Source of the DNA: Zygnema cylindricum
Lineage: Eukaryota > Streptophyta > Zygnematophyceae > Zygnematales > Zygnemataceae
Assembly (NCBI GenBank): GCA_037447655.1
Contig: JBBHKE010003135.1
Coordinates: 1 to 64,000, forward strand
Length of the DNA: 64,000 bases
Direction: 5' to 3'
Of this stretch, positions 21,766 through 32,395 are shown piece after piece (the first letter of the stretch is position 1; every line of letters begins with the position of its first letter). The notes beneath the pieces are model-generated. The model saw only the letters and a list, made by a program, of their open reading frames with translations, had not been told where the DNA came from and did no database searches. Both the position numbers and the translations under genes were made by a program.

Positions 21766-22745
21766 GATGACATTCTTGCAGGAATAAATCAGACCGAAAA
21801 GGACTCGGTTGTGGAAACTCTAATGACAACTCTACCCGAAGCGAAAGACGTGGTGGAAATTGATTAGGAATCAAGGGATACAGGAGAAGCCGAGTTTGTT
21901 CGAAAGAATCTACGAGAACCATCTATTCCAGCCTCAGATTTTGAAGGGGGGAGGAGAAGTAGCAAAAGATTGCAAGAAAAACAGGTTAATAACAAGGTAA
22001 CTAAACTATCTCATTAAGATGAACCTCAAACTTATGGAGAGGCGATGACTTGTTCAGAAAGGAATCGGTTGAAGACAACCATCAATGAGGAGATGTCATC
22101 AATTATGGCAGCCGATACTTGGGAGCTCGTGGATTGTCCACCTAACTGAAAACCAATAAGTTGTAAGTGGGTTTTCAAATTAAAACTGAACCCAGAAAAC
22201 ACAATTGAGCGCTACAAGGTGTGTTTAGTGGCAAAATGATTTACCCAAAAGGAGGGTATCGACTACGTGGAAACCTTTGCCATGGTATTCAGTTTTCCCT
22301 CCGTCGGCATACTTCTCAGTCTGGCAGCAGCGGAAGACATGGAGGTGCACCAGATGGACATCAAGACAACCTTTTTGCACGGAGAATTGGAAGAGGAGAT
22401 CTTCATGCGACAACCCGAAGGATTTGTGGAGGAAGGGGAGGAGAGTAAGGTATGCCAACTGATTAAAATCTCTTTATGGTTTGAAACAGGCGCCGCCATA
22501 GTGGAATAAGACGCTTGATGAGTTTCTTACTGGTCTGGGATACATCTGGATCAGCTTAGATCACTCAATCTATGTTTTTGACGTTGAGGAAGGTGTTATA
22601 CTTATTGCAATTTATGTTGATGATTTACTTGTTTTAAGTAAATCAATGGAAAAAATTAATAAACTGAAAACCGATCTTAAGGGGAGATTTGAAGTGAAGG
22701 ATATGGGGGAAGCAAAATATATTTTGAGAATTCTAGTAGAAAGAG
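21766..22745 (+). pseudogene. pol: Reverse transcriptase of element B (many stops and shifts)
   Basis: Copia RT remnants in several frames: linker, EEMSSIMAADTWELVDC, KWVFKLKLNPENTIERYK, motif A VHQMDIKTTFLHG in 22267-22509, GEESKVCQLIK, then past a shift VILIAIYVDDLLVLSK with intact YVDD near 22612-22626, and KDMGEAKYIL. In-frame stops near 22147, 22239 and 22748 and a shift near 22475 inactivate it. Confidence 0.8.
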
Positions 22746-23604
22746 ATTGATAAAAAAAGATTATAAGATTGACTCAAAAAGAACCAATAGGGAACATGTT
22801 TGAAAATTTTAGATGTTTAAAGCTAATAGTTCTACAACTCCAATGGAGTTAAAGAAGGGAAGTGAGGGGAGTGAGGAAAGAGGAGTCATAGTCTTAGACG
22901 AGGAATTATCTCCTGAAGAATAGAAGTTCATGTTGAGTATTCCTTACAAGCAAGTAGTGGGAAGTCTAATGTATTATATGAATTGTACCCGGCCAAACTT
23001 AGTTGTTGCTGTAGGAGTGCTGAATAGAAGTCTTAATGCTCCCACTAAGAGGGATTAGGAGGCAGCTAAGTGAGTCCTTAGATATTTGAAAGGAAGTAAG
23101 GATCTATGGTTGCATTTCGGTGGGGAGAATACTGACATCACTACTTGGAGTGATGCCAGTTATGGTGATGCTCTGATGAGGAGATGTACTTTTGGATATG
23201 TATTATATGTGGGTGATGGGGCTTGCTGTTGGAGTAGCAAACAACAAAAGGTTATTGCTTATTGTACCATGGAGGCTGAGTATATGGCCTCTTGCTCTGC
23301 TGTAAAAGAATTGATGTGGGTCAAGTCTTTGCTTGGTGAGCTTGGTCACCTTAAGAGTGGTGTGCATTTTGTTTTTTGTGATAATCAAGCAGCAATTGCT
23401 ATTTCTGCCAATCTTAAACATCATTTTAGAGCTAAACACATGGACATTAGACTCAGTTTTGTTAGAGAGAAAGTAGAAAATAAAAAAATCAGTTTAGAGT
23501 ACAGACCAGATAGCGAGGTGGTAGCAGATATGATGACCAAACCAGTGCCTTCCCAAAAGCTAATTTTTTTACAGGGAGAAGTGTGGTCTGAAATTATAGA
23601 TTGA
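22746..23604 (+). pseudogene. pol: RNase H of element B
   Basis: The connection (QMDKANS-like, NCTRPN-like) is broken by stops. From 23086 it is open for 172 codons with TTWSDASYGDAL (first Asp), GACCWSSKQQKVIAYCTMEAEYMA (Glu), FCDNQAAIAIS (Asp), KHMDIRLSFVREKVENK and the terminal VADMMTKPVPSQK typical of copia RNase H. Confidence 0.86.
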
Positions 23605-23655
23605 CTAGAAAATAAGGGGAGTGTAGAAATTGATGGTTCGTTTAGTATTTTCTAG
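23605..23655 (+). other. Inverted repeat spanning PPT and 3' LTR start (element B)
   Basis: CTAGAAAATA (23605-23614) pairs with TATTTTCTAG (23646-23655). The loop holds the PPT AAGGGGAG and the LTR start TGTAGAAATTG. The same arrangement occurs in C, G, H, I, J and K. Confidence 0.7.
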
Positions 23656-25722
23656 GTCTAAAATAAAATGCACAAAAGGCAGTCTACCTCTAACTTCTCT
23701 CTTCAACTCCCACACTTGTTGCAGTCATTAAATGTTAGAGATGAAGCTAGAGCCATGGCTACCTAAGCTATCCTGAGATATACGGGTAGTGGATTAGTTG
23801 ATTTACTAAAAATTAAGCTGTCGGGTACAGGATTTGATCCTGGTACCTACCGGCCGTCAAAGCCGCCGGGAGCCGGTTGCTCTATCAATTTAGTCTATGA
23901 ATACTGTTAGAGTATATTGTGTTTGATAAATAGTTAAACATTACTACGCTGACAAATTCATTTAACGGAACTATTTACAGGATACATAGGTTCGGTTATG
24001 TAAATGTACGGATTAGGGTACGGACGAGAAACAAGTACCGCGCATTTGTTTCGATAGCGAAACGAATACTGCGCAGGTATTTATTACGGATTAATCTGCA
24101 TTTAATCGGACAGCCGGAATTGTCGTTCATAGCCATTTTCAGCCATGAATGTACCCTCGGAAGCACCACAGACTACCCCAAAACAGCCTCCTTTGATTCC
24201 ACTCAGAATTCTACATAATAACCAAACCCAGCTGAAACTACTCAACAAGAGAGTTCGTAGGCTACTTAGTATTTCCACAAATTTTCATATAACAATAGTT
24301 AACCGAATAATCACAACACTCAGTCAAAGTTGCAGAAAGACACCCTGCCAGAATTTTGATAAATATGATCAACTTCACAATGAAGCCCCAATCAAATCAG
24401 ACACACACTAGGTCTGCAAATTTGTCACAATATTGCCAATACAAATAGAAACTCACATGCAAAATTTCAGATAATTCTGCCAATAAAACCGTGAGCAATT
24501 CTCAGATGAAAATCCCAAAAAGGAGCAGAAACAGTTTCTGTCCAAAAAGTTCCTAAGTCTCAAAATGACTAAGTCCTACAAAATACACTACAGCTTACTA
24601 CTCACTGTACGGAGGCATACCAGCCGTACGTAATCAATCAGCTACCTCTCTTAATGTGAGTGTACCAACAGTCTACACAAATAATGAAAACACATGACAA
24701 AACTTTGTTGCATATTTATAAGCCTTACGAATTCTGTCATATGAATCTGGACCGTCCAAATTAAGTATCATGTGATGGACGCGATTTCGCGTCCCTCACC
24801 AAAATGTCCAAACTGATGCCGCCACCGTCCGTAGCTCCGGTGGTATCCAATTCACCAAATATCGGCTGCCGCATTATGTTTCGTACGGCCAGTTAATATT
24901 TCGAACATTAATCATCGTATCGCTTCGCGATCCACCGCACATTTCTTCGCGTCACTTGAAGTCCAATTCCGTACGTTCCATTATTCTTAGTACTTAGTAC
25001 GCAAGCTGCTATGACTGCGATGTGACCAGCGCAGCATGGCAGCACAATATCTTTTCCATACATGCTGCTATGGCTGGGATGTAACCATCGCAGCATAGCA
25101 ATGTGATACAGAGAGGACTAAAGGTTTCTGAAAACCAACAAGAATGAATGCAGAGATCGCGGAAGAGGATTTCGGCAGTTTTTGGTCTTCGCCACTTCGG
25201 ATGACACGTGGCTGAATGACATTGGATCGCGGCATCTCCGAGGATTAAGGGAGCAAATCCAGATATACCACGTGTTGACATTTAGGCCATGTCGTACAGT
25301 ATTCCTACAGAAAGTACACCGGCAGCTATACTTTTGTGTTAGGAAGTGTAATACAACTGGTTCCGTACATCAGTAGATAGAGTGTGTGAGAGAGATAGGA
25401 CTTAGAAAAATTGGTAGATAGGACCCTCTCTCCCAGAGAGCTTTAGTACAAAAGCTCAACTTTGACCCTCTATAACTTACTGCTCAGGGGAGCAAATTCA
25501 GAGATTCTTTTTGCTATAGACTCAAGGGAGTCTTCTTCAAATTCAGAGATTCTTTTTGCTATAGACTCAAGGGAGTCTTCTTTTCACAGGGTTGAAGGTG
25601 GTCAGAGTTTTTGTCTGCCAAGGTGGTAGTTATTAATGTTGAAACACAAAGGGGTACGGGATATCCTAAAGGCTTCTTGGAAGCTATCCATTCTGAGGAC
25701 CTATGGAGGTCTCAGAGTTTCA
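23622..25722 (+). repeat. 3' LTR of element B, enlarged by a nested solo LTR
   Basis: Matches 18249-19289 outside the inserted 24121-25140. It also carries a local tandem duplication of about 45 bp (around 25494-25582, unit CAAATTCAGAGATTCTTTTT...). The antisense tRNA-like module is at about 23820-23895. Ends GAGTTTCA at 25722. Confidence 0.88.
24121..25140 (-). mobile_element. Solo LTR nested in the 3' LTR of element B
   Basis: 1020 bp. On the + strand it begins TGTCGTTCATAGCC and ends AAAACCAACA, so on the minus strand it runs TGTTGGTTTTCAG...ACGACA. Flanks GGAAT (24116-24120) and AGAAT (25141-25145) are an imperfect 5-bp duplication. It shares the GCAGCATAG/CAGCTGC-type words with A-family LTRs. 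No internal domain accompanies it. The 88-codon ORF inside is not credible. Confidence 0.82.
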
Positions 25723-25727
25723 GTAGG

Positions 25728-26492
25728 TTAGGCGCTCAGCTATAGACTTCATAATTAGCTAATTTTAGGAGAATTTTGTGCTCACAATTTCAAGAGCACA
25801 GGAATTCTAATTTTGGAAGATTTGACCTAAACTTTGAGTATTTGTCTTGTGAAATTGTCAAGATAATTTTAGTGACTATTTTTCTGGTCATTAAGCGTTC
25901 TGCTACTTAGATCTTACTTTCTTTATTTGTAAACGTGCCTTACAAATTAATCTACACGGTTCCCACCGAGGCCTATCCGGTTTCCCTTCACTTTTTCTCT
26001 CGTCCTATCAAGTGGATTGTTGCTCGGCCTTCTTTCTCAGGCTGTTGCAAAACCTTAGATTGTGATTGGACTGTTTTGGGTTTGCTTGGTTGGTTTACTG
26101 CGTGATAGTGGATTAGGGTTGGCTTCCCTCGTATGTTTTGTGTGTGACTAAATCTTGTTATCTCAGATTTGCTCGCAGTTTGCTACATTTTCAGTTTGTG
26201 TGTTGTGATATTGAGTTAAATCTTTATTTATTGAACTCCTGTAAGGAATATAAACTGACCAAGGAGAGTAGTGGCTATCCGTTGGCTAAATAATAAACTG
26301 AGCCTCCTAGCTTCCTCTCTCACTCTACCTTTTCCTTTTCTTGTGATATGTTTATGTGTTGTTTGCTGCCTGTACAAATTTCTGCTACCAATTCTCTGTT
26401 ATGTCATGACATTTTTTGCTGATTTCTTCATCCTTTCCATTTGCAGCTGATTATGTTGCATGTTTATCATTTCGTTTGTCATATGTACGACA
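25728..26492 (+). repeat. Continuation of the L-type LTR array
   Basis: After the GTAGG duplication, LTR unit c resumes (TTAGGCGCTCAGC) and ends about 26283. A 3'-leader copy follows (AATAAACTGAGCCTCC) and stops at ...GTACGACA, just before the point where the next LTR would start. Element C sequence takes over there. Confidence 0.72.
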
Positions 26493-27206
26493 TGAACCCC
26501 AAACTTATGGTGAGGCGATGAATTGTCCTGAGAGGAACTGGTGGAAGATAACCATTAATGAGGAGATGGCTTCGATTATGGCAGTCGATACTTGGGAATT
26601 GGTGGACTGTCTCCCTGACAGGAAGCCAATCGGGTGTAAGTGAGTATTTTAATTGAAATCAACCCGGATGACACCATTGAGCGCTACGAGGCTTGGTTAG
26701 TTGCGAAAGGATTTACCCAAAAAGAGGGAATTGACTACGAGGAGACATTTGCCCCAGTCGTCAAGTTCCCTCCTGTCCGGATATTTCTCAGTTTGTCAAC
26801 ACCAGAAGACATGGAAGTACATCAAATGTGTATGAAGACAACCTTCCTATATGGAGAGGTGGAAGAGGAGATCTTTATGCGACAGCCTAAAGGAATTGTG
26901 GAGAAAGGGGAGGAGAGCAAGGTTTGCCGATTGATCAAATCTTTGTATGGGCTGAAACCTGCGCAGCGTAAATGGAATAAGAAGCTCGATGAGTTTCTTA
27001 CAGGTTTGGGATACATTCGGATTAGCTTAGATCACTCAATTTTTTTGTTTGGAGATGAGGAAGGAAATATATTTATTGCAATTTATGTTGATGACTTGCT
27101 TGTCTTAAGTAAATCTATGGATAAAATATATAAGTTGAAAATGGATCTAAAAGGTAGATATCAGATGAAGGATATGGGTGAAGCAAGGTGTGTTTTAGGA
27201 ATTTAG
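26493..27206 (+). pseudogene. pol: Reverse transcriptase fragment of element C
   Basis: The part 26500-26643 (INEEMASIMAVDTWELVDC, KPIGCK) is followed after a stop by 26640-27206 with GFTQKEGIDYEETFAPVVKFP, VHQMCMKTTFL, SLYGLKPAQRKWNKKLDEF and IYVDDLLVLSK. YVDD is intact, but the motif-A catalytic Asp (VHQMDIKT in relatives) is Cys. The region ends with a stop in MERD-like context. Confidence 0.82.
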
Positions 27207-28075
27207 GTATAGAGAGACAGAGAAAATAAACTAATCAGATTAACTCAAATGGAGGCCATTGGAAACATGTTAGATAGATTCCAAATGGACAAGGCTAATA
27301 GTTATACTTCTATGGAACTAAACAATGGAAGTGAGAGGAGTGTGGAAGAGGGAGTTATAATATTGGATGATGATTTAGGCCATGAAGAGAAAATATTTAT
27401 GCAGACAATTCTTTATAGACAAGTAGTGAGTAGCTTAATATGTTTTATGAATTGTACCCGTCTAGACATAGTTGTAGCCATAGGAGTACTAAGTAGAAGT
27501 CTGACTGCTCCTACTAGGAAATATTAGAGGGCAGCTAAGAGAGTCCTTAGATATCTCATAGGGACTACAAATCTATGGTTGCATTTGGGTGGGAACAATA
27601 CGGACATCACCACTTAGAGTGATGCCAGCTATTGGTATTCTCCTTTGAGGAGATGCACGTCTAGGAATGTATTGTTTGTGGTTGATGGGGCTTCATGTTG
27701 GAGCAACAAGCAACAAAAGGTCATTGCTCAGTCCACAATGGAGGCTGAGTACATGGCCTCTTGCTTTGCTATAAATGAATTTATGTGGCTGAAGTCTTTG
27801 TTTGGTGAGCTTGGTCATCTTAAGAGTGGTGTCCCAAAAGTGTTTTGTGATAATCTAGCAGCCATTGCCATATCTGCCAATTGTAAACACCACTTTAAAG
27901 CCTAACATATGGACATTAGACTTAGCTTTGTTAGGGAGAAGGTTGAAAACAAGCTAATCAGCCTAGAGTATAGACCAGATAGTGAAATGGTAGCAGATAT
28001 GATGACCAAACCTGTACCTTCCCCCAAGCTAACTTTTTCCAGAGAGAAGTGTGGTCTTAAATTAAAAAGTGACTA
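27207..28075 (+). pseudogene. pol: RNase H fragment of element C
   Basis: The connection 27249-27527 is followed after a stop by 27645-27905 with GASCWSNKQQKVIAQSTMEAEYMA, VFCDNLAAIAIS and KHHFKA. A stop at 27903 is followed by a readable MDIRLSFVREKVENKLISLEY tail and MVADMMTKPVPSPK. The first catalytic region has a stop (TT*SDAS). Confidence 0.82.
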
Positions 28076-28162
28076 GAAAATAACGGGAGGTAGAAATTAA
28101 AGGTTATTCTAGTATTTTCTAGGTCTAAAAGGAAATGTAGAAAAGAAGCCAAGGCGGTCTGC

Positions 28163-29166
28163 TGCAATTTTGTGTCCCCCATGGGACAACAGAATTTAAG
28201 AAGCCTTTAGGTAGTTTTTGACTAACTCCCATTCAACTAGGACCAGTGCTACCCAAGCAAGAAAATAGACAACTTGAGTGCACCCTTGTGCAGATTGGAC
28301 TCTCTTGAGTCCGGAGCAAAAAAAATCACTGAAAACGCCCAACTAGGCGATTAATTATCACGTGGCAAAGATGCCAAGATTTATACAAGCTCCTTCGGAG
28401 AGAGGCGGCTACCTCCAGTGTTCTCTAAGTCTTAAACCCCTCTCAAAACCCCTATCTACTAGTGTACGCTCCAATCAGAAGAATATACAGTACACAAAGG
28501 TATGATAGCCGATGTACTTTCTGTACGTCCTGTGTACGACAAGACCATGGAGTGGACGCCTGTCTTCTTTGGACTTATCCTCATGCTCTCGAGATTCCCG
28601 CTTCCTAATACTATCTTGCCACGTAGCACCCAGTCATGTTCCGCCCGGAAATCGCGAAAACGCCATTCCGCGATCTGGGCGATGATGTGTGCCGTAGGAT
28701 CCAAACCGACTTTTAACAATAGCCGTTGAAACAAATGTCCGGTACATTTATTTCGTGTCGGCTCAGACTAGTACTAAATTTTAACTAGTCTCCATTTTCC
28801 CTATCTGTAATTCTGTTAATCAAATTAAATTTCCTAAACGGTGTTCAAATACATTTCAAACCCTATGTAGTCTAACAAACTCCTACGACAGACTGGTTAG
28901 AGTTGACGACTACGCCTCGTTCTGCCGGTTGGAGGTTCGAGTCTTGCTGGACTTAACCTTTTTATGAGAGTGACTTATATCACTCTTTAGTCGTGCCTAT
29001 GGAGCTGAGGCATCCATGGCTCCACCACCCTCTCTTTCCTTCAATGACTACAAAAAGTATGGGGGCTAGATAAAAGAGGTGGAGGCAGGCTGCCTACGCT
29101 TTCCCTTTTGATTTTATTTATTCATTCAGACCTAGAAAATACCCCCTAAATCTAGTGATTTCAACA
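28163..29166 (-). mobile_element. Solo LTR (D/G/H-type family) with TSD TCTGC
   Basis: 1004 bp. + strand TGCAATTTTGTGTCC...GATTTCAACA; minus strand TGTTGAAATCACTAG...AATTGCA. Perfect 5-bp duplication TCTGC at 28158-28162 and 29167-29171. It includes the antisense tRNA-like module at about 28890-28965 (GGTTAGAG...GGTTCGAGTC). Confidence 0.93.
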
Positions 29167-29782
29167 TCTGCCTCTAACCCCTCTCTTGAGATCCCACACT
29201 TGTCGCAATCACTCAAGGTTAGAGAGGGAGCTAGAAGCCATTGCTACTTATGCAGTCTAGAGATAGATACAGGCAGTAGATTTTGGTAGGTTTACCAAAA
29301 TGTACTTGACGGACCCAGGATTTGATCCTGGTACCTGTCGTCCGTTAGGAACACAATAGTTGGTAGCTTTATCCTATATTCTAGGACCAGTGTTGAGACA
29401 TATAGGGTTTGATAGTTATTAAAAGATGTACGTTTACATTAATTCATTTAACAGCGCGAACTGACATGTAACATAGACACAGTTAAAATATAGGTACGGC
29501 GTACGTTACCTCGCGAAATAAATACCGCGCATTTGTTTTTCGACAGCTAGAATCAAAAGCCGGTTTTGATCGAACGGCCACGATAGGTGTCGAGATCGCG
29601 AAATAGGCGCTTTGGCGTTTTTTGGTCAGCGCCACGTCAAGCGCCACGTGGCACGACATCATTGGCTTGTGGCATCTCTGGAAAATAATAGAACTAACCC
29701 GGATAAGGCAAGCGTCAACATTTCAGCCATGCCGTACAATGGCTGTATAGAAAGTTCTTCGGCACCTGTACGTTTCTGTATT

Positions 29783-30032
29783 GATACATGGGATTACAAT
29801 AACATGCCTGCAAAACACTTAATACTCCGCCATCTTACCCAAAGACTTGCATCTCCTCATTTGCAGGTAGATAGGGCATCCGATCTATGGGTGGCTCTCA
29901 TAAAGATGTACCGAAGTGGTAAAATTCAGCCACAGCAGTTTGTTGATCAGAAAATAGATGCATATGTATACAAAGGGTGGAAGATGTTGGACTTTTCGCA
30001 ACACTTTTCATGGAACTAGAGAGTGTTAGAAA
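29783..30032 (+). pseudogene. gag: gag fragment captured inside the LTR of element C
   Basis: Reads MPAKHLILRHLTQRLASPHL, RASDLWVALIKMYRSGKIQ, AYVYKGWKMLDF, matching the gag cores of B and F. It then breaks off at CATGGAACTAGAGAGTGT and LTR sequence resumes (GTTGAAGGTGGTC). The surrounding 135-codon ORF is a chimera of LTR and gag. Confidence 0.8.
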
Positions 30033-30163
30033 GTTGAAGGTGGTCAAAGTTTTTGTTTTACAGGGTGGCAGTTATTCTTGCTGAAACACAAACGGGTCAG
30101 GCAATCCAAGGGGCTTCGTGTGAGCTGCCTACTTTGAGGACCAATGGAGGTCTCTCAGTTGCA

Positions 30164-32395
30164 TATCGGCGATAACACCGATAACGATATATCCTACCAA
30201 TATATCGATTATCGGCTACCCGAAAAAATGCCCGTATCTGTTATCGGTAAATCCTTATCGATACACAACACTACAAAAAAAAATCGAAAGGTCAATGCTC
30301 TTGATATAAGGATGCGTCGCCATGTAGTGTTTTGTGTCGGGCAAAAACTTGTCGAGGTAAAACCGATACCGACATGTATCGGTCATTGATAGGTGGTACT
30401 GATATATTGGTACAATTAGTACGGAATTTGTGTTACAAAAATAATATACAAAATGAGTACGGAGGTATCGAGTGTTGTTTTTAGGAAGATTCAGTTTTGT
30501 ACATGCATGCGCGTATTTGTGTACGCACGTAATGATTGGAATTATTGTGGAGGCTTAAACAGATTTGCGGATTGGGGGAGTAAGTGTACGAGTGAAATTA
30601 AAGCGACGTGGGGAACAAATTGAGTGGTGCAGAATGCGCTTGGAAATGAACGGCGGATCGCGAAGCGATCCGATATGAAATGCTTGAAATATTTAAATTG
30701 TACGCCGGCCGTACGGAACCTAATGTGACGGGCGACAATTATGGAAAGTACGCGATGGTACAAAAGAATCTTTTTGGATAAGTATTCTTCAATTTTGACT
30801 TGCGGCATTTATGACGAAGTTCGCGATTTCGATACGGACAAGATTTTTGATGGTACCGTATCGTTTCGAGAGTGGATTATGTTGTACTTAGAAGGCGGAC
30901 AACGTCCGCCGGTTTTTTATGATTCACACTATTTTGAGGACATGAAATCAAATTGGATTGTATGTATGTGATGACGACTTGCTGCGTGGACTTATCGGCA
31001 AGTCACTAAGCAAGTTATCACTTATGACGCAGATTTGTAGATACGTCGGTGTAAATATTTGAAACATCAATGCTTTGGTTTATGCGAATTAATGATTTAG
31101 TGTTGATTAAAAGAGTTATATTTTACGTGACCAATTAGGGTTTCAAGAGTTCAATTTGTGTGTGTTTATGTGTTGTATTTGCAGACAAGTGTACGCTTAC
31201 CATTCTTTGACTTTCAGGTGTACGCTTACAATTAGTTTATTCTTAGTAATGTGCTAGTATGGTTAAATAGGACCTAATGACAGTTACGTAATTTAAGTTG
31301 GTTATTTTGACACTTAGTGTTTCGTTGACAGCTCACAAGTGTATATATATGAACGAGCTTTGTTAGGAAAATGATCATCAATGCTTAGCATGAAAAGTAG
31401 GGACCGAAGATGTAAACTTTTAGGGTTGCCGATTATGTCATGCATTTAAATGATACACTTATCATCTGATTATACTTTTGTTTATATGTGATGCATTCAT
31501 TTATTATTATATATATGTGTTAACTTTATGTTTGTTTGATATGCATTGTTAATGCATTTGTCCTAGGGTTTGTTATGTTGATTATTCCATCAAACCTTAG
31601 ATGTTATCCTAAGGTTTGTTTATGTTGATTACTCCATCAAACCTTAATGTTATGTTGTTATATCATGCATTGTCTTAGGGTTTGTTATGATGATGGAGAT
31701 ATATTAAACTTCTATTCTATGAAACCCTAGATGATTTCATGCGTCTGTGTACGCATGCTTGCTCCGTCTGTGTGCGGATGAATGATTGCATCTGTGTATG
31801 CATGTATGTTAAATGGAGGATGCATTTCAAATGATTGTTCATTAGCCTAACTTTGCTTAACATTTTGTTTGATAGTTTGGGTGGCTTCTGCGGTCTATTT
31901 TAGACCAAAGAACAAACATCGAGAAGGAGAGGGGGTGGTTGTGGCTGGTTTTTGAAAAAAAAAATCAGAATCCATTCGATATTAGAGTGCGTAGTTATCG
32001 CCGATGGTTATGAAACCAAGTGTTATTGAAATTGAATATAGATATTATCGGTTTATCTGTTTGTTATATGATAACACTAGTATCGATGTACGGTTCCAAC
32101 ATATTGATTACTGCTTAGGCAAAAAAATGACATATCAGTTGTCGACAAATGACTACAAATACATAACACTAGTTGATTTTGTTTTTTTGCTCAAAATATT
32201 AGCACCATGTAGTTAAAATCTACAATTTTACGAAGAACCAACAATAAATGGAGTAAGCGTCAACATCAACGTAAGGATGTAGTACAATTTGTAGTCTTTT
32301 GTTTTTTGTCGACCCACAACCAAGTACTTTTCAAACTTTACCTTCAAACATAACAAAGATGTGTGAAAAGTATCATCGAACCACAACTAAGAAAA
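30164..32395. other. Unassigned island between elements C and D
   Basis: No LTR or pol similarity is visible. It holds a diverged direct repeat (about 30168-30275 and 32070-32175, GATAACAC...AAAAAAATG...ACACTA). It also has a GC-rich hairpin CGGATCGC-GAA-GCGATCCG (30654-30672), a weak ORF (30741-30971), repeated CTAGGGTTTG/AAACCTTA words at 31560-31725, and (CG)TCTGTGTACGCATG words at 31740-31805. It could be host intergenic DNA or an unrecognised transposon. Confidence 0.5.
30741..30971 (+). CDS. Weak 76-codon ORF, no recognised family
   Basis: Begins MESTRWYKRIFLDKYSS and is acidic and aromatic-rich (FREWIMLYLEGG, FYDSHYFEDM). Composition is more protein-like than neighbouring ORFs, and the base composition differs from the AT-rich surroundings. 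A GTATGT splice-donor-like word follows near the end. No domain recognised. It may be an exon remnant of a host gene or chance. Confidence 0.25.
   Translation: MESTRWYKRIFLDKYSSILTCGIYDEVRDFDTDKIFDGTVSFREWIMLYLEGGQRPPVFYDSHYFEDMKSNWIVCM

Larger units (their letters stand above)
18249..25722 (+). mobile_element. Element B: full-length copia retrotransposon with TSD GTAGG
   Basis: Begins TGTAGAAATTGATGG, ends GAGTTTCA. The 5-bp duplication GTAGG is at 18244-18248 and 25723-25727. LTRs are 18249-19289 and 23622-25722, the latter enlarged by a nested solo LTR. Copia order gag, protease, integrase, RT, RNase H is readable but full of stops. Inserted into L-type LTR unit c. Confidence 0.93.
26493..30163 (+). 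mobile_element. Element C: 5'-truncated copia with a complex 3' LTR
   Basis: Only RT, RNase H and the 3' LTR remain. The left end starts inside RT (EPQTYGEAMNCPERN-like). The LTR, 28090-30163, contains a solo LTR (28163-29166) and a gag-derived block (about 29783-30032). Ends CAGTTGCA. No duplication can be matched because the left end is lost. Confidence 0.8.
28090..30163 (+). repeat. 3' LTR of element C with nested solo LTR and embedded gag piece
   Basis: B-type LTR (GTAGAAATTAAAGG; the first T is lost). Blocks: 28090-28162, solo LTR 28163-29166, 29172-about 29782, a gag-like block about 29783-30032, then 30033-30163 ending TTGCA. The gag block replaces the stretch that in other B-type LTRs holds the AGATAGGAC...CTCTCTCCCAGAGAG promoter/R region. 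Confidence 0.75.

Noticed and set aside
24145-24411. 88-codon ORF inside the solo LTR
   Set aside because: It lies wholly within LTR sequence and has no family resemblance or conserved counterpart in the other LTRs.
28890-28965. Functional tRNA genes in the LTRs
   Set aside because: T-arm and A/B-box-like parts are visible, but acceptor and anticodon stems do not pair well and copies vary. They are called tRNA-like modules only.
29612-30019. 135-codon ORF as an intact small gene
   Set aside because: It is a chimera of LTR U3 sequence and a gag fragment.
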